From contig CAYUUX010000036.1 in NCBI GenBank assembly GCA_964448085.1, forward strand, positions 1 to 7,436: a DNA stretch of 7,436 bases, in the 5' to 3' direction. Positions 1-4,794 of the stretch are shown here, piece by piece. Made by a program: the position numbers and the translations under genes. Within the stretch, counting starts at the first letter, position 1. Each line of letters begins with the position of its first letter. This DNA is from CAIJMI01 sp964448085. GTDB lineage: Bacteria > Patescibacteriota > Microgenomatia > UBA10105 > UBA927. Below the pieces are notes generated by a model. It was not told the origin of the DNA. It worked only from the letters and a program-made list of their open reading frames with translations, and did not search any database.

Positions 1-85
1 TTCCTGATCTGATTCTGTTGTGATTATTTCTTGTTTCACATCTTAAATTAGTCGCTGGTTGTTCATTTCTATCCACTACTCCGGA

Positions 86-247
86 TTACTCTCTTTCTAT
101 TTCGATTAAGGCTAAATGGATGATTTTCCCCGGATTCAACTCGAAATATTCCCTGATATCCCTGGGGATAGTCACCCGACCCTTGGAAATTACACTTGCC
201 GTAAAAAATGCCTTCGGGATAAGTGTCATGCGTGGCCCGTTATCCAT
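86..247 (-). CDS. AbrB/SpoVT-type transcription regulator (53 aa)
   Basis: Small DNA-binding protein of the swapped-hairpin AbrB/MazE/SpoVT superfamily. The core at residues 18-47 (SVISKGRVTIPRDIREYFEL, then NPGKII) is the classic signature: S-x-K-G-R-V-T-I-P, then a short helix R-x-x-F/Y-x-L, then x-P-G. Such proteins bind DNA as dimers, either as global or local repressors or as antitoxins. No toxin gene is visible next to it, so a regulator is the simpler reading. The start at 247 is supported by GGGAGGC about 10 nt upstream. An in-frame ATG at 229 is the alternative and would still keep the whole domain. It is probably the last complete gene of the 2641-86 operon, 17 nt after the Cys-rich mini-protein. 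The family call is firm; the target is unknown. Confidence 0.9.
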   Translation of the reverse strand: MDNGPRMTLIPKAFFTASVISKGRVTIPRDIREYFELNPGKIIHLALIEIERE

Positions 248-264
248 CTGGTTGCCTCCCTATT

Positions 265-438
265 TCATCGGATTTGCATTACTCTACATTGATTAACTCT
301 GCAACCGTTCCGACCAATGGGGTGGCGGTGATATTTGGAAAGGGGGTTTATACAAATGGCGGACACAAACCCCATCGTTCCTCTTGCTTCATAATAGAAA
401 AGGCACCCTCCACAGTTATGTCTCTGTTTTTTTCCCAT
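265..438 (-). CDS. Cys-rich mini-protein, probable metal binder (57 aa)
   Basis: A short gene not recognised as a named family. The protein starts MGKKQRHNCGGC and has five cysteines, spaced C9-x2-C12-x16-C29-x16-C46-x4-C51. His7, His37 and His39 are also available as ligands. This spacing suggests a treble-clef or ribbon-like zinc site with no room for any other domain, as in many small viral or plasmid proteins. The start follows GGGGAT at about 7 nt, and the stop lies 17 nt before the AbrB start. Evidence for a real gene is the Cys pattern, the position in the operon and the ribosome binding site. The opposite strand also has an open frame (223-492), but that one lacks protein-like character. 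The role is unknown. Confidence 0.7.
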   Translation of the reverse strand: MGKKQRHNCGGCLFYYEARGTMGFVSAICINPLSKYHRHPIGRNGCRVNQCRVMQIR

Positions 439-461
439 GTTTCAATCCCCAATGAAGACGG

Positions 462-515
462 TTATTTTTTTTGTTTTGAAGCCAGTATATAATTTTCTAT
501 TTGAGCTGGAGTCAT
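462..515 (-). CDS. Possible 17-aa ORF ending just after a run of eight A
   Basis: ATG at 515 follows AGTGAT with a 4-nt spacer. Other genes here use the same SD geometry (GGTGAT plus 4 nt). The peptide begins MTPAQIENYILAS and stops immediately after a run of eight A on the coding strand (positions 472-465). One extra A in the run would extend the frame to about 24 residues, ending in TGA inside the SD of the next gene (start 438). That is the coupling style seen at other junctions in this window. It could be a real leader peptide, a frameshifted small gene, or chance. It is listed because the start signal is good, not because the product is recognised. Confidence 0.3.
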   Translation of the reverse strand: MTPAQIENYILASKQKK

Positions 516-520
516 GATAA

Positions 521-1003
521 TCACTTCCCAACCATGAACTCGTCTCTCCATTCTTCAAGAGCATCTATTTCTTCACCGACACACCTCTCGAGAAAAGGAA
601 CCAGGTCTTCATAGGGGATTCCTATCTTGAAATGGCCGTTTATACTCCCTGTTATGAAGCCGTCTGATGGTTTCACGTCCAGCTCTACAAAAGGGCCGTA
701 AACATCACATATCACAGTGGATATGAGGTTGATGTTGTCAGTGTAAAGATACACCGTAGAATAGTATCTTTCACCTCCACGTAACCTGTGCATGAAGTTC
801 CGGTGGGCTTTCTTTTTCACCTGGCAGAAACAACCCCAAGGAGAGTCGTAATAAGCAATATTCAGCCTGATAGCTATTTGCCTTGGAAGAATATGCCCTC
901 CCTCGTTGAGGACTGCGAATAAGTTCTCCAAACACTCCTTTGCGGAATAATATTCCTCCCAGGTCTCGGGACATTCCTCACTGATTAAGTTGCAATAATT
1001 CAC
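521..1003 (-). CDS. Hypothetical protein (160 aa)
   Basis: Not recognised. A soluble, acidic protein starting MNYCNLISEECPETWEEYYS, with no signal peptide or membrane segment. The N-terminal 40 residues look helical. A middle region around residues 55-72 holds two cysteines (GCFC) and a basic stretch (VKKKAHRNFMHRLRGG). The rest alternates beta-like segments (YYSTVYLYTD, LISTVICDVYGPFVELDV). The Cys residues at 4, 11, 58 and 60 do not form an obvious zinc motif. It starts with GTG at 1003, preceded by GGAGG at 7 nt. The start overlaps the upstream stop as GTGA, indicating translational coupling with the gene at 1000-1257. Length, codon use and coupling support a real gene. Confidence 0.8.
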   Translation of the reverse strand: MNYCNLISEECPETWEEYYSAKECLENLFAVLNEGGHILPRQIAIRLNIAYYDSPWGCFCQVKKKAHRNFMHRLRGGERYYSTVYLYTDNINLISTVICDVYGPFVELDVKPSDGFITGSINGHFKIGIPYEDLVPFLERCVGEEIDALEEWRDEFMVGK

Positions 1004-1257
1004 CGTGCACCCTCCTTCACTGATGTTGTGATATTCACCAGCGTCATCTTCGCAGGTAAGGCCGGATGTGGCGGGAATCGGTGGATTGCAGTGTAAGTGA
1101 TATGTAGGGATTCCATCAATTCCTTGAGGATAAATACCTCAGTTAATAATTCACCTAGTTCCACCTCTAAATTATCACCGTTGAGGCCAGCCTTTGCATT
1201 ATACTTTTTCAATCTTTGATTTATTTGGGGGAGTTCTTTTTTTATGTTTTCAATCAT
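1000..1257 (-). CDS. Hypothetical helical protein (85 aa)
   Basis: Not recognised. Residues 1-57 are predicted mostly helical: charged at the N-terminus (MIENIKKELPQINQRLKKYN), then an amphipathic helix rich in Leu and Glu (LEVELGELLTEVFILKELMESL). They are followed by a Pro/His segment (HRFPPHPALP) and a short beta-like tail. No cysteines and no signal peptide. Three starts are possible: TTG at 1278, ATG at 1263 and ATG at 1257. ATG 1257 is chosen because GGATGTGAT ends 4 nt before it, the same geometry as at the 3805 and 5600 genes. The 3' end of the upstream gene overlaps the start by 8 nt (1250-1257). Confidence 0.75.
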   Translation of the reverse strand: MIENIKKELPQINQRLKKYNAKAGLNGDNLEVELGELLTEVFILKELMESLHITYTAIHRFPPHPALPAKMTLVNITTSVKEGAR

Positions 1258-1699
1258 GAACATCACATCCAACTTCAATTTTTACTGGAGGATTTACTAC
1301 TCGATTTCTTAAATTAGTTCTCAGGATTCGACCATCGGCCTTCTTAACTTGGGTGACATAATAGAATCCTTTTTCTTCTTTCGATACTGGGAGGCCCAAC
1401 TGGCCCGTGTATAGTTTGGCCCATACTAAATCACCTACTTCGACCCAGGCCGTATCAAAGGTATCTATAAAGACCTCTGTTAATAAACCGGCCTCCCCTG
1501 GCTTTAAGGTGTTGATAAGGACTTTTTGGCAATGGGGCCCGTGAGAGGTCATTCTTTCAGCCGGCCCCTTAACTCTTAGGGGGGTTTTCCTAAGCAATCC
1601 GACCGGTTTGTGGCATTTAGGGCATCCCTGAACCCATATAGTGGAACCATAAGTATACCCTTCATGCCCACAATTCACACAATGATAATGGCCCGGCAT
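1250..1699 (-). CDS. N-terminal zinc-ribbon protein (149 aa)
   Basis: Residues 7-29 form a compact zinc ribbon: C7-x2-C10-G-H, a beta-hairpin linker, then C26-P-x-C29. This is a typical rubredoxin-knuckle pair as in nucleic-acid-binding or ribosome-associated ribbons. A basic linker (RKTPLRVKGPAER) follows, then a beta-rich C-terminal region. That region contains VEVGDLVWAKLYTG and a GFYYVTQVKK strand, possibly a small SH3/OB-like barrel; this is inference from the look of the strands. The gene starts at ATG 1699, directly after the TAA of the upstream gene, with AGGGGGA 9 nt before. A DNA- or RNA-binding accessory role is plausible, but no partner or substrate can be named. Confidence 0.8.
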   Translation of the reverse strand: MPGHYHCVNCGHEGYTYGSTIWVQGCPKCHKPVGLLRKTPLRVKGPAERMTSHGPHCQKVLINTLKPGEAGLLTEVFIDTFDTAWVEVGDLVWAKLYTGQLGLPVSKEEKGFYYVTQVKKADGRILRTNLRNRVVNPPVKIEVGCDVHD

Positions 1700-2323
1700 T
1701 TAGAAAATCCCCCTTTTTCTTGCTGTTTTTACGGAGATGGGTTTCCATGATAAATCAATTGTAACCGTGACCACGGCCGCTATACTTCCCACCTTTTTCC
1801 CATCACCATCTACTGCGTCCCCCATTACAGGGATACATAAATCAACAAGTTCTTTATGTGAAAAAGACCCNNNNNNNNNNTCTTTTTCTAATCCATCAAC
1901 GAACCCGTAGTAAATATCCCCATCCTTAGCTATGGGATACCATGCCCAATTAGTAGGAGGGGCTATAAATTTGTTGTAGATAACAGCGTCATCTATATCC
2001 TCCCCTAATTCATCCATGGTTGGCAAATCCCTGATTTCCCCTAATTCTGTTAATAGGTAAGGGGATTCATTGTTCAATTTTTTTATTGCCCTTATAAGTT
2101 CAGTTGCTTGGTCTATCAATGGTTTTTCGTGGTAGTCCCCTGGGAGGTTTAAATTAACCCCCCCCAAAGTTGCCAAACTTTCGGTTATCATTACTTCATC
2201 CAGTAGGTCAAAGTCATCGGGGCCCTTTTGGATTAAAGAATTTTTCATAATCACCAGTGCCTCCAGGAATTTACCTTCATGGATATAATCTGCCACTGCT
2301 TCGTCAATACCGTCCGTTCTCAT
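1700..2323 (-). CDS. DUF2958-like protein, interrupted by an N-gap (about 207 aa)
   Basis: Residues about 115-163 resemble the DUF2958 domain known from plasmids and integrative elements: a K-F-x-A/P-P start, the WAWYPIAKDGD block, then YGFVDGLEK, and after the gap GSFSHKELVDL. These match the family pattern W-t-W-Y ... F-G-l-V-x-G-x-E-x-E-x-G-y-F-s-x-x-E-L. The family's biochemical function is unknown. The N-terminal 110 residues are acidic and helical. The open frame extends to 2362, but the likely start is ATG 2323, because GGGAGGA lies 5 nt upstream and 2362 has no such signal. The start region overlaps the membrane-protein gene by 20 nt (2304-2323). Ten N at 1871-1880 fall inside the domain; the frame matches on both sides, but the true length there is unknown. 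Confidence 0.75.
   Translation of the reverse strand: MRTDGIDEAVADYIHEGKFLEALVIMKNSLIQKGPDDFDLLDEVMITESLATLGGVNLNLPGDYHEKPLIDQATELIRAIKKLNNESPYLLTELGEIRDLPTMDELGEDIDDAVIYNKFIAPPTNWAWYPIAKDGDIYYGFVDGLEKXXXXGSFSHKELVDLCIPVMGDAVDGDGKKVGSIAAVVTVTIDLSWKPISVKTARKRGIF
1871..1880. other. Assembly gap (10 N)
   Basis: Ten undetermined bases inside the DUF2958-like gene. A run of exactly ten is usually a placeholder rather than a measured length, so the count cannot be trusted. The coding frame agrees on both sides only if the stated length is taken at face value. Confidence 0.95.
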
Positions 2324-2462
2324 AAAATTCCTCCCGTATGTACTCCAATGCCATGAATACAATCATTGCAGCGAACCATAAGAAATTGATTATGGAACCA
2401 GTGAATACAAAGATGATTCCATTGATTACTGCAATGAATCCGAATAGAGGGTAAGATATCAT
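2304..2462 (-). CDS. Small two-helix membrane protein (52 aa)
   Basis: The protein starts MISYPLFGFIAVINGIIFVF and has two hydrophobic segments, about residues 5-20 and 24-39. They are split by a TGS turn and followed by a charged tail (EYIREEFYENGRY). This is a helical hairpin with both ends probably on the same side of the membrane; the acidic C-terminus leaves the topology uncertain. Its ATG overlaps the TGA of the upstream zinc-ribbon gene as ATGA (2459-2462). Its 3' end overlaps the next gene, giving a coupled three-gene unit. Viral elements often carry such mini-proteins (holin-like, envelope or pilot proteins), but nothing here picks one of these roles. Confidence 0.75.
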   Translation of the reverse strand: MISYPLFGFIAVINGIIFVFTGSIINFLWFAAMIVFMALEYIREEFYENGRY

Positions 2463-2641
2463 TTAAGATTCTCCACTCCCACTATTTCCATGCTAACCCC
2501 TGTCACTGGGAGCCTTATGTAGCAATACGCTCCACAGTGTTTGCAGTGCAAAATCATAGTTCCGACCTTTCCGGGATGTAAATCCACGTCAGTCCTGAAA
2601 CACCCTGGGCATTCAACTTTATGATATGGTTGTTTTTTCAT
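2459..2641 (-). CDS. Zinc-ribbon protein (60 aa)
   Basis: A single zinc ribbon: C11-P-G-C14 and C33-K-H-C36-G, separated by 18 residues that carry two beta strands (TDVDLHPGKVGTMILH). Cys40 follows the second knuckle. The layout resembles archaeal and viral ribbons of the TFIIB or Sigma-like 'CPxC...CxxCG' type, but it is too short for a named family. ATG 2641 has GGAGGT about 10 nt upstream. It is the first confident gene of the 2641-86 operon and is translationally coupled to the membrane protein. A nucleic-acid-binding role is inferred from the fold only. Confidence 0.8.
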   Translation of the reverse strand: MKKQPYHKVECPGCFRTDVDLHPGKVGTMILHCKHCGAYCYIRLPVTGVSMEIVGVENLK

Positions 2642-2662
2642 TTTCGGCTAACCTCCACTTGA

Positions 2663-2676
2663 AGGGATTAATCCCT
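2663..2676. promoter_or_regulatory. Perfect 14-bp palindrome, candidate operator
   Basis: AGGGATTAATCCCT is identical to its reverse complement. It lies 22-35 bp upstream of the first confident gene (start 2641) of the operon that also encodes the AbrB protein. Position and symmetry suit a dimeric repressor site, or an RNA hairpin without a loop if transcribed. No second copy was noticed in the window. Confidence 0.4.
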
Positions 2677-2705
2677 CCCATGATTTCCACCTTTTTGCTT
2701 TTTTG

Positions 2706-2736
2706 CCCCAGAGCACCGACCAGCGGCCTCACGGGG
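2706..2736. other. GC-rich imperfect stem-loop in the gap before the second operon
   Basis: Three nested pairings can be read: CCCC (2706-2709) with GGGG (2733-2736), GAG (2711-2713) with CTC (2728-2730), and CCG (2716-2718) with CGG (2724-2726), closing a 5-nt loop. It sits between the surface-protein terminator and the downstream operon, in clearly more GC-rich sequence than its flanks. It is followed by A-rich sequence on either strand, so it is not a standard terminator. It may be a 5' leader structure or chance. Confidence 0.3.
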
Positions 2737-2740
2737 TATC

Positions 2741-2778
2741 AAAAAAGAAAAAAATGGAGATAAAGTTATTTTATCTCC
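2741..2778 (-). terminator. Hairpin plus T-tract terminator of the surface-protein gene
   Basis: On the minus strand GGAGATAAA (2778-2770) pairs perfectly with TTTATCTCC (2764-2756) across a 5-nt loop. It is followed by ATTTTTTTCTTTTTT down to 2741. The stop codon TAA (2773-2771) is inside the stem, so the coding sequence ends within the terminator. The T-rich tract fits archaeal oligo-T termination and also bacterial intrinsic termination. Confidence 0.8.
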
Positions 2779-3805
2779 TTAATCTGGCAATTCCTATCGT
2801 GGTTCCAACACCTAACAGGGCAAGTAACATTGGGACTATATTGGCCCCAGTTTTTTGCATGGGTACTGTTTTCGCTTCGACCGGCTGGCCGGGGTCTACT
2901 GGTTCCGGTTCAATGATGGGTTTGCAGGTCTCAGTGATTTTTGTCACGTTGAACGGGGTGTCTATCTCACTTTGGGAAGTGAGGTTAAATTCTTCCCGCT
3001 CAACTTTCTTGGTTTGTTCCTGGGAGGTTTCACTGGATGGGGTTGCGGTGAACAAGATTAAATCTTGTTTCCTTTTGTTCACTGCCTGGTCAAAGTCGAA
3101 GGTTAAGAGGTTTTTAGTGATTTCATAGACGTTGATGGTTGTGATGGTTTTTTGGAAGGTTGTGATGGTGTCTATTGTGGTGTGTTTGTTGAAATATTCT
3201 ACAACAGTTGTGATGGTTTTTACGCAAGTTTCAGAAACTACCTCTTCAACACTGGTTTCTTCATTTACTTTGGTTATTTCGCTGCTGCTGTTGGATACAG
3301 CGTTCAGGGGGATTATTTCTTCCGTGATGGTTGTGCTTATCAACTTTTTAGTTGTAGACACGACCACGGAATACCCGCTGTCAGGGATGGTACTGGAATC
3401 TGCGTCCGCTGCGGCTATCATTGCCTTAGCCCCGGCAGAGGTAGGGGTGATTCCATCAGTGTACCACCAGATTGCTTCTTGGAGGTCTTTCCCCTCTTGA
3501 GGAGTCATATTGTCCCGGTAATTCTGGACAATTAACTTCTTAACGCTGTTGCTTTCGGGAACGTCCCCAGTCCCATCTTGATAAGGAACCTTATCCCCAA
3601 AGTTAATGTATTCTCCTTTTTCCACGCAAAGCCCCTTTACCGGGTCTTGTGTGCTGGTTTCCGTTAGATTCATCACTCCAACGTAACCAACGGACTTGCC
3701 AGAGTCCATACTGTCTAATTTAACCGTGTCCACTGCGAAAGCTGTGGATACACTTCCTAATACTATGGTTAAAACCAACAGTATAGAAACTATATTTTGT
3801 TTCAC
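2771..3805 (-). CDS. Secreted thioester-domain adhesin-like surface protein with C-terminal anchor (344 aa)
   Basis: Layout: signal peptide at residues 1-24 (basic KQN, then a hydrophobic core, cleavage after STAFA). A thioester-type domain follows at about 25-150, with LCVEKGEYINFG (Cys60) and LQEAIWWYTDG (Gln109). In Gram-positive thioester (TED/TQXA) adhesins, a Cys in a C-x-[DE] context and the Gln of x-Q-x-A-I-W form an internal Cys-Gln bond that attaches covalently to host surface amines. Residues 150-295 are a Thr-rich stalk (TITTVV, TTIDTITT, KTITTINV) with Cys194 and Cys294, a possible disulfide. A Pro-rich spacer leads to PMQKTG (315-320), a membrane helix and RLRR, the layout of a sortase-like sorting signal. 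The open frame starts at GTG 3814, but GTG 3805 is preferred: GAGGTGAT ends 4 nt before it and it gives a normal signal peptide. Monocistronic, with its own terminator. Confidence 0.85.
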   Translation of the reverse strand: MKQNIVSILLVLTIVLGSVSTAFAVDTVKLDSMDSGKSVGYVGVMNLTETSTQDPVKGLCVEKGEYINFGDKVPYQDGTGDVPESNSVKKLIVQNYRDNMTPQEGKDLQEAIWWYTDGITPTSAGAKAMIAAADADSSTIPDSGYSVVVSTTKKLISTTITEEIIPLNAVSNSSSEITKVNEETSVEEVVSETCVKTITTVVEYFNKHTTIDTITTFQKTITTINVYEITKNLLTFDFDQAVNKRKQDLILFTATPSSETSQEQTKKVEREEFNLTSQSEIDTPFNVTKITETCKPIIEPEPVDPGQPVEAKTVPMQKTGANIVPMLLALLGVGTTIGIARLRR

Positions 3806-3819
3806 ATGTATCACCTCGT

Positions 3820-3870
3820 TTTATTTTCCCCTCCGGGAGTTTCCAGGGCCCTAAAGGGGCTGAAAATAAA
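3820..3870. promoter_or_regulatory. Large inverted repeat in the leader of the surface-protein gene
   Basis: TTTATTTTC (3820-3828) is the exact reverse complement of GAAAATAAA (3862-3870). The stem extends by three CCC/GGG pairs after a 2-nt bulge. The 25-nt loop contains a perfect 8-bp palindrome, AGGGCCCT (3845-3852), and a small CTCCGGGAG symmetry. It begins 10 nt after the stop of the Ada-like gene and ends 15 nt before the surface-protein start. It could end the upstream operon (it lacks a T-tract), bind a repressor, or fold in the mRNA leader near the ribosome site. On the minus strand the distal arm CTTTATTTTC could also serve as a weak TATA box. Confidence 0.5.
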
Positions 3871-3880
3871 GGAAAGTGGG

Positions 3881-4072
3881 TTATTTGAATATGCTTTGTC
3901 CTGTTTTTGCTTTACACCATTTGCATTTAACTAACCCCTCCGCCTTTTTAACTTCATCCAGAGCCAGCCAGAGCCTGTTTTCCATTTTCATTTGTCTAAC
4001 AGCGGGGCAGCCGGGGGAATGGATTCTTTTAGTGTTTTTACTTCTTATTAAAGCCACGTCCCCCCTATCCAT
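3881..4072 (-). CDS. Ada-type metal-binding-domain protein (63 aa)
   Basis: Residues 11-53 match the small zinc module seen at the N-terminus of Ada and at the C-terminus of some secreted nucleases: K-x-x-K-R-I-H18-x-x-x-C22-P-x-V, then N32-x-x-x-x-L, the E/D-V-K-K-A-E-G helix turn, then C50-K-W-C53. Likely zinc ligands are Cys22, Cys50 and Cys53, with His18 or another residue as the fourth. No alkyltransferase or nuclease domain is attached, so this is a stand-alone module. ATG 4072 directly follows the upstream TAG; GGAGG lies about 8 nt before it. It is the last gene of the 6363-3881 operon. A DNA-binding role is inferred from the fold. Confidence 0.8.
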   Translation of the reverse strand: MDRGDVALIRSKNTKRIHSPGCPAVRQMKMENRLWLALDEVKKAEGLVKCKWCKAKTGQSIFK

Positions 4073-4195
4073 CTATGAAGCCTCCTTTCGGTTCAGATAC
4101 TCCAAAGCCCGCATACTGCATTCAAATTCATCTTGGCAGTCCCCCAGGTCTATTATTTCTCCAGTTTCGTTGTTTTTTAGTACGCAGTTCGCCAT
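4073..4195 (-). CDS. Small acidic Cys-containing protein (40 aa)
   Basis: Not recognised. It starts MANCVLKNNETGEIIDLG and has Cys4, Cys20 and Cys26, followed by an amphipathic helix (MRALEYLNRKEA). Three Cys without a CxxC pair make a classic ribbon unlikely. GAGGGGT lies 6 nt before ATG 4195, and the TAG stop abuts the next ATG exactly. The upstream TGA (4205-4207) is just before the SD. The spacing on both sides is what the operon uses elsewhere, which is the main support for this short gene. Confidence 0.65.
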   Translation of the reverse strand: MANCVLKNNETGEIIDLGDCQDEFECSMRALEYLNRKEAS

Positions 4196-4204
4196 TTCGA
4201 CCCC

Positions 4205-4513
4205 TCAGTGTAGATTTATGTCCATCCCATCAGCGTTTGCTCCCCCCTCTACCATATCAGGGGTTGTGATTTGTACTGAGACACTGCCGTTGGCGTAGAA
4301 CCTAACTAAATATTGAACTTCGCCTTTTAGGGTTCCCAGTTCCTCATTGAGTTCCTCTATGTCTTTAGGGGTGTATGCCATGAAATACTCCCAGACCTGG
4401 GCCTGGAGTAAAAGGTAGGTGTGGTATTGTTTTTCATCCCCTTGGAAGTTCTGATATACCACGTCCATTTCCTGGGCCACCCGCTCCATTAATTCCTTTT
4501 TGTTTTCGTACAT
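4205..4513 (-). CDS. Hypothetical helical protein (102 aa)
   Basis: Not recognised. Residues 1-70 look strongly helical and acidic (MYENKKELMERVAQEMDVVY, then IEELNEELGTLKGEVQYL), with heptad-like spacing that suggests a coiled coil. The C-terminal 30 residues are beta-like (VRFYANGSVSVQITTPD) and end in a glycine-rich acidic tail. There are no Cys, no signal peptide and no membrane segment. ATG 4513 has GGGAGGA 9 nt upstream. The upstream zinc-ribbon gene stops 4 nt before this start, so the SD lies inside that gene. A structural or oligomer-forming role is possible, but nothing specific is shown. Confidence 0.8.
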   Translation of the reverse strand: MYENKKELMERVAQEMDVVYQNFQGDEKQYHTYLLLQAQVWEYFMAYTPKDIEELNEELGTLKGEVQYLVRFYANGSVSVQITTPDMVEGGANADGMDINLH

Positions 4514-4517
4514 GGGT

Positions 4518-4658
4518 TCAATCCTCCCTCGCTCTTACCATGGAGCCGCCACATTCTCCGCAGCCCACATTTACTTTTTGGCCGGGCCGAGGATTTCCGA
4601 CCCCGGCCACGTAGCCTATTTCTTCCACATTTCCACAGATTTTGCAAACAGCTTTCAT
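4518..4658 (-). CDS. Mini zinc-ribbon protein (46 aa)
   Basis: A stand-alone zinc ribbon: C5-x2-C8-G and C33-x2-C36-G-G, 24 residues apart. The connecting segment is GYVAGVGNPRPGQKVNVG, a beta-hairpin with a proline/glycine turn. ATG 4658 follows AGGAGGGG with a 4-nt spacer. The stop is TGA at 4518-4520, and the end of this gene (AGGGAGGA) supplies the SD for the 102-aa gene. The Cys spacing, the strong SD and the exact fit in the operon support a real gene. No family name can be given; ribbons of this size usually bind nucleic acid or a protein partner. Confidence 0.75.
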   Translation of the reverse strand: MKAVCKICGNVEEIGYVAGVGNPRPGQKVNVGCGECGGSMVRARED

Positions 4659-4669
4659 TTAACCCCTCC

Positions 4670-4789
4670 TTAGAAGTATTTCATCCAGCCACAATTTTTG
4701 CAGAGTTTCGCCATGAATATGACGCTGCAATGTTCCAACGATTCACCACATTTAGGGCATTCTTCAGGTTCTGGTAGGTTCACAACCAT
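4670..4789 (-). CDS. Mini zinc-ribbon protein (39 aa)
   Basis: The protein has C11-P-K-C14-G-E and C30-K-N-C33-G, a tight ribbon with a 15-residue connection, plus His20/Cys21 between them. It ends WMKYF. The start ATG 4789 has one of the best ribosome sites of the window (AGGAGGTGA, 5 nt spacer). The TAA stop is next to AGGAGGGG, which serves the following 46-aa ribbon gene. Two different mini-ribbons in a row, both preceded by near-perfect SD sequences, argue that both are expressed. Function unknown. Confidence 0.75.
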   Translation of the reverse strand: MVVNLPEPEECPKCGESLEHCSVIFMAKLCKNCGWMKYF

Positions 4790-4794
4790 CTGAT

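Noticed and set aside
1..85. Possible starts on the minus strand (GTG at 76 and GTG at 39), both open to the left edge
   Set aside because: No usable SD precedes either, and only 13-25 codons are visible; a downstream gene may start here but cannot be shown.
86..247. AbrB protein as antitoxin of a toxin-antitoxin pair
   Set aside because: No neighbouring gene resembles MazF, PIN or another toxin; the gene downstream is cut by the window edge, so this remains open but unsupported.
223..492. Plus-strand 89-aa open frame
   Set aside because: No SD, low-complexity composition and opposite direction to all other genes; the minus strand holds the more convincing Cys-rich mini-protein.
2619..2681. 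20-aa frame starting MGGINPFKWRLAENEK just upstream of the 60-aa zinc ribbon, with AGGTGG before it
   Set aside because: The start signal is acceptable, but the product is very short and overlaps the palindrome and the next start; it could be a leader peptide, not enough for a gene call.
2703..3535. Several plus-strand open frames of 68-141 aa across the surface-protein gene
   Set aside because: They are antisense to a well-supported secreted protein, and their Val/Ser-rich composition mirrors its Thr-rich repeats; no SDs.
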